From positions 1-14,330 of the forward strand of contig DLHX01000004.1 in the NCBI GenBank assembly GCA_002483465.1: DNA of 14,330 nucleotides, read 5' to 3'. This DNA is from Micavibrio sp. UBA7657. GTDB taxonomy: Bacteria > Pseudomonadota > Alphaproteobacteria > Micavibrionales > Micavibrionaceae. The translations under genes and the position numbers were made by a program. Positions 13,481 through 14,330 of the stretch are shown piece by piece (positions within the stretch are counted from its first letter, which is position 1; every line of letters starts with the position of its first letter). The notes under the pieces were generated by a model. It made no database searches. It saw nothing but the letters and a program-made list of their open reading frames with translations, and was not told where the DNA came from.

Positions 13481-13781
13481 GCTTTTTCCTTATTCCTGTG
13501 GTTCGCAGGGTAAAGGAGCAGGGGCGCGTTGTAAATACTGGCTAATCCGGTTTCACTACGGCGCTTTTGAGGGGGGTGGGGGTGGCGCTTATCAGTTCGT
13601 TCGGCGGTTTTGCGGGGGGTGGGGTGGCCTCGGTGGTTTCGCGAGCGGCCATAAGGCGGTATGCGGGCGTTGCGCTAGGTGAGGGAAGTGTAGGATGGAA
13701 TGGAGGTTATGGCAAGGGTATCTGTTCCTATTTTTTTTCTGATATGTTGTTATTGGGCATTGATGAATCAGAGCATGTGTA
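13481..13781. other. Intergenic region with G-runs; no gene supported
   Basis: This 301-base gap separates the divergent purB and the STAS-like gene. Next to purB is a possible minus-strand promoter. Two similar G-rich tracts follow: 13571-13585 (GGGGGGTGGGGGTGG) and 13614-13627 (GGGGGGTGGGGTGG). Either could form a G-quadruplex on the plus strand. Base composition shifts from G+C-rich to A+T-rich at about 13700. A 71-codon frame (13567-13782) starting with TTG crosses that shift and looks fortuitous. Confidence 0.5.
13528..13556 (-). promoter_or_regulatory. Possible purB promoter
   Basis: On the minus strand: GTGAAA (13551-13556), 17-bp spacer, TACAAC (13528-13533), each with four of six consensus matches. 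Transcription would start near 13521 and give a leader of about 40 nt. Confidence 0.35.
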
Positions 13782-14040
13782 ATGAAAAAGCTTTCACAGC
13801 GACATAAAAGTTGGCTTGTTAAAAAATCGATAGAAGGAAACTATAATAAGCGTTCAGTAATTCCAAGACGCTTTCAAAGTTACCAATACGACTCTTTGCG
13901 CTCTTCCGGCGCGCGTATCACCTTCAGACAGAATAGGGCAACGTTAATTGCGCCAAAGGATTTCACGCTTTCACAAAATCCTGAAGAGGTTTTAAATTTT
14001 TTAAATCTACTTCGTCGTTCAGCAGGGATGGGCGTAAGAC

Positions 14041-14051
14041 TATTTATTTAT
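14041..14051. repeat. 4-nt tandem tract (TATT, 2.75 copies) at the frameshift
   Basis: TATTTATTTAT has period 4. It sits exactly where the reading frame of the STAS-like gene switches. One fewer unit gives a continuous protein across the junction, as expected of replication slippage. Confidence 0.7.
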
Positions 14052-14309
14052 AGATTTTACAACAATTGAAACACTGTCACCTATGTGCGCTCTTCTTTTA
14101 ACTTCAGAACTTGATCGCTGGCGACAGTATGGTTCTAGGCGTTTAAGAGTTGTTGATCGGGACCAATGGTCTCCTGTGGTTAAAAGTTTGCTTTCTCAAA
14201 TGGGTTTTATTGAATTGTTACAACCTGTCGATGCATTTTATGCAGAGCCTGACAGCCAATCCACCATTAAATACCTACGATTACAATCTGGCACTTTTGG
14301 GGATGGCAG

Positions 14310-14330
14310 TGAGCCGCCCCCTATAAAGGA
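14310..14330. repeat. Right copy of the 21-bp terminal inverted repeat
   Basis: Exact reverse complement of bases 2-22, ending with the window. Here it forms part of the open frame of the STAS-like gene (SEPPPIK). No target-site duplication can be assessed because nothing lies beyond it. Confidence 0.8.

Larger units (their letters stand above)
13782..14330 (+). pseudogene. STAS-like domain protein, frameshifted and cut by the window end
   Basis: The first frame (13782-14069) gives 95 residues: a basic start, then ITFRQNRATLIAPKDFTLSQNPEEVLNFLNLLRRSAGMGVRLF, ending after a switch to IYRFYNN and TGA. A second frame, open from before 14041 to the window end, continues the same protein as IDFTTIETLSPMCALLL, ELDRW, RRLRVVDRDQW and LLSQMGFIELLQ. 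Removing one unit of the TATT tandem at 14041-14051 restores LFIDFTT and joins the two. The order strand, helix, 'v-x-[FL]-x-DF-[ST]-x-[IV]-x-x-[LI]-S' strand, helix is STAS-like. That call rests on pattern only. The gene is A+T-rich and its 3' end is missing. A sequencing or assembly error is a plausible cause of the shift. Confidence 0.6.

Noticed and set aside
13567..13782. 71-codon frame ending in TAATG overlap with the STAS-like gene
   Set aside because: TTG start without ribosome site, composition changes within the frame, and the product is a glycine/valine run derived from G-tracts. The stop-start overlap is probably chance.

Overview
The window looks like ordinary chromosome of a Gram-negative, GC-moderate proteobacterium, most likely an alphaproteobacterium. 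This rests on gene style (lipoboxes, Sec signal peptides, PepSY protein, DUF486 protein, RlmJ, Bfr/Bfd, purB) and is inference, since there is no rRNA or other marker. Both ends (about 1-1320 and 13700-14330) are clearly A+T-richer than the G+C-rich core and carry accessory-type genes. The first and last 21 bases are inverted copies of each other.

Layout. 86-1315: a small membrane protein, then a zeta-toxin-like P-loop ATPase overlapping a 59-residue partner. 1568-4807 (+): a DUF486 inner-membrane protein, a secreted PepSY-like protein, two very short single-span membrane proteins (52 and 56 residues), two divergent tandem lipoprotein paralogues and a secreted acidic protein. This run ends in a strong rho-independent terminator that lies inside the 3' end of the convergent dienelactone-hydrolase-like gene (4808-5590, -). 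5716-6822 (+): a small membrane protein and a shortened RlmJ-type 23S rRNA methyltransferase. 6862-7416 (+): a GNAT acetyltransferase with a probably leaderless mRNA. 7501-8710 (+): a small proline-rich lipoprotein and a membrane-anchored protein of unknown function.

From 8686 to 13480 every gene is on the minus strand. In transcription order these are purB then bfr (9-nt gap, bfr terminator), a Bfd-like ferredoxin under Fur-type boxes, a second Bfd-like ferredoxin with its own near-consensus promoter, and a secreted cyclophilin whose stop codon overlaps the start of a GH13 alpha-glucosidase. Bfr plus two Bfd-like [2Fe-2S] proteins form an iron storage and release module. The rest of the strand is housekeeping. 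13782-14330 is a STAS-like gene broken by a 4-nt tandem duplication and cut by the window end.

The most unusual items are the paired lipoproteins with matching Cys-x55/56-Cys architecture, the terminator hidden in a convergent gene, the twin Bfd paralogues with a multi-box iron-regulated promoter, the shortened RlmJ with a DPSY motif, and the frameshifted STAS-like gene.
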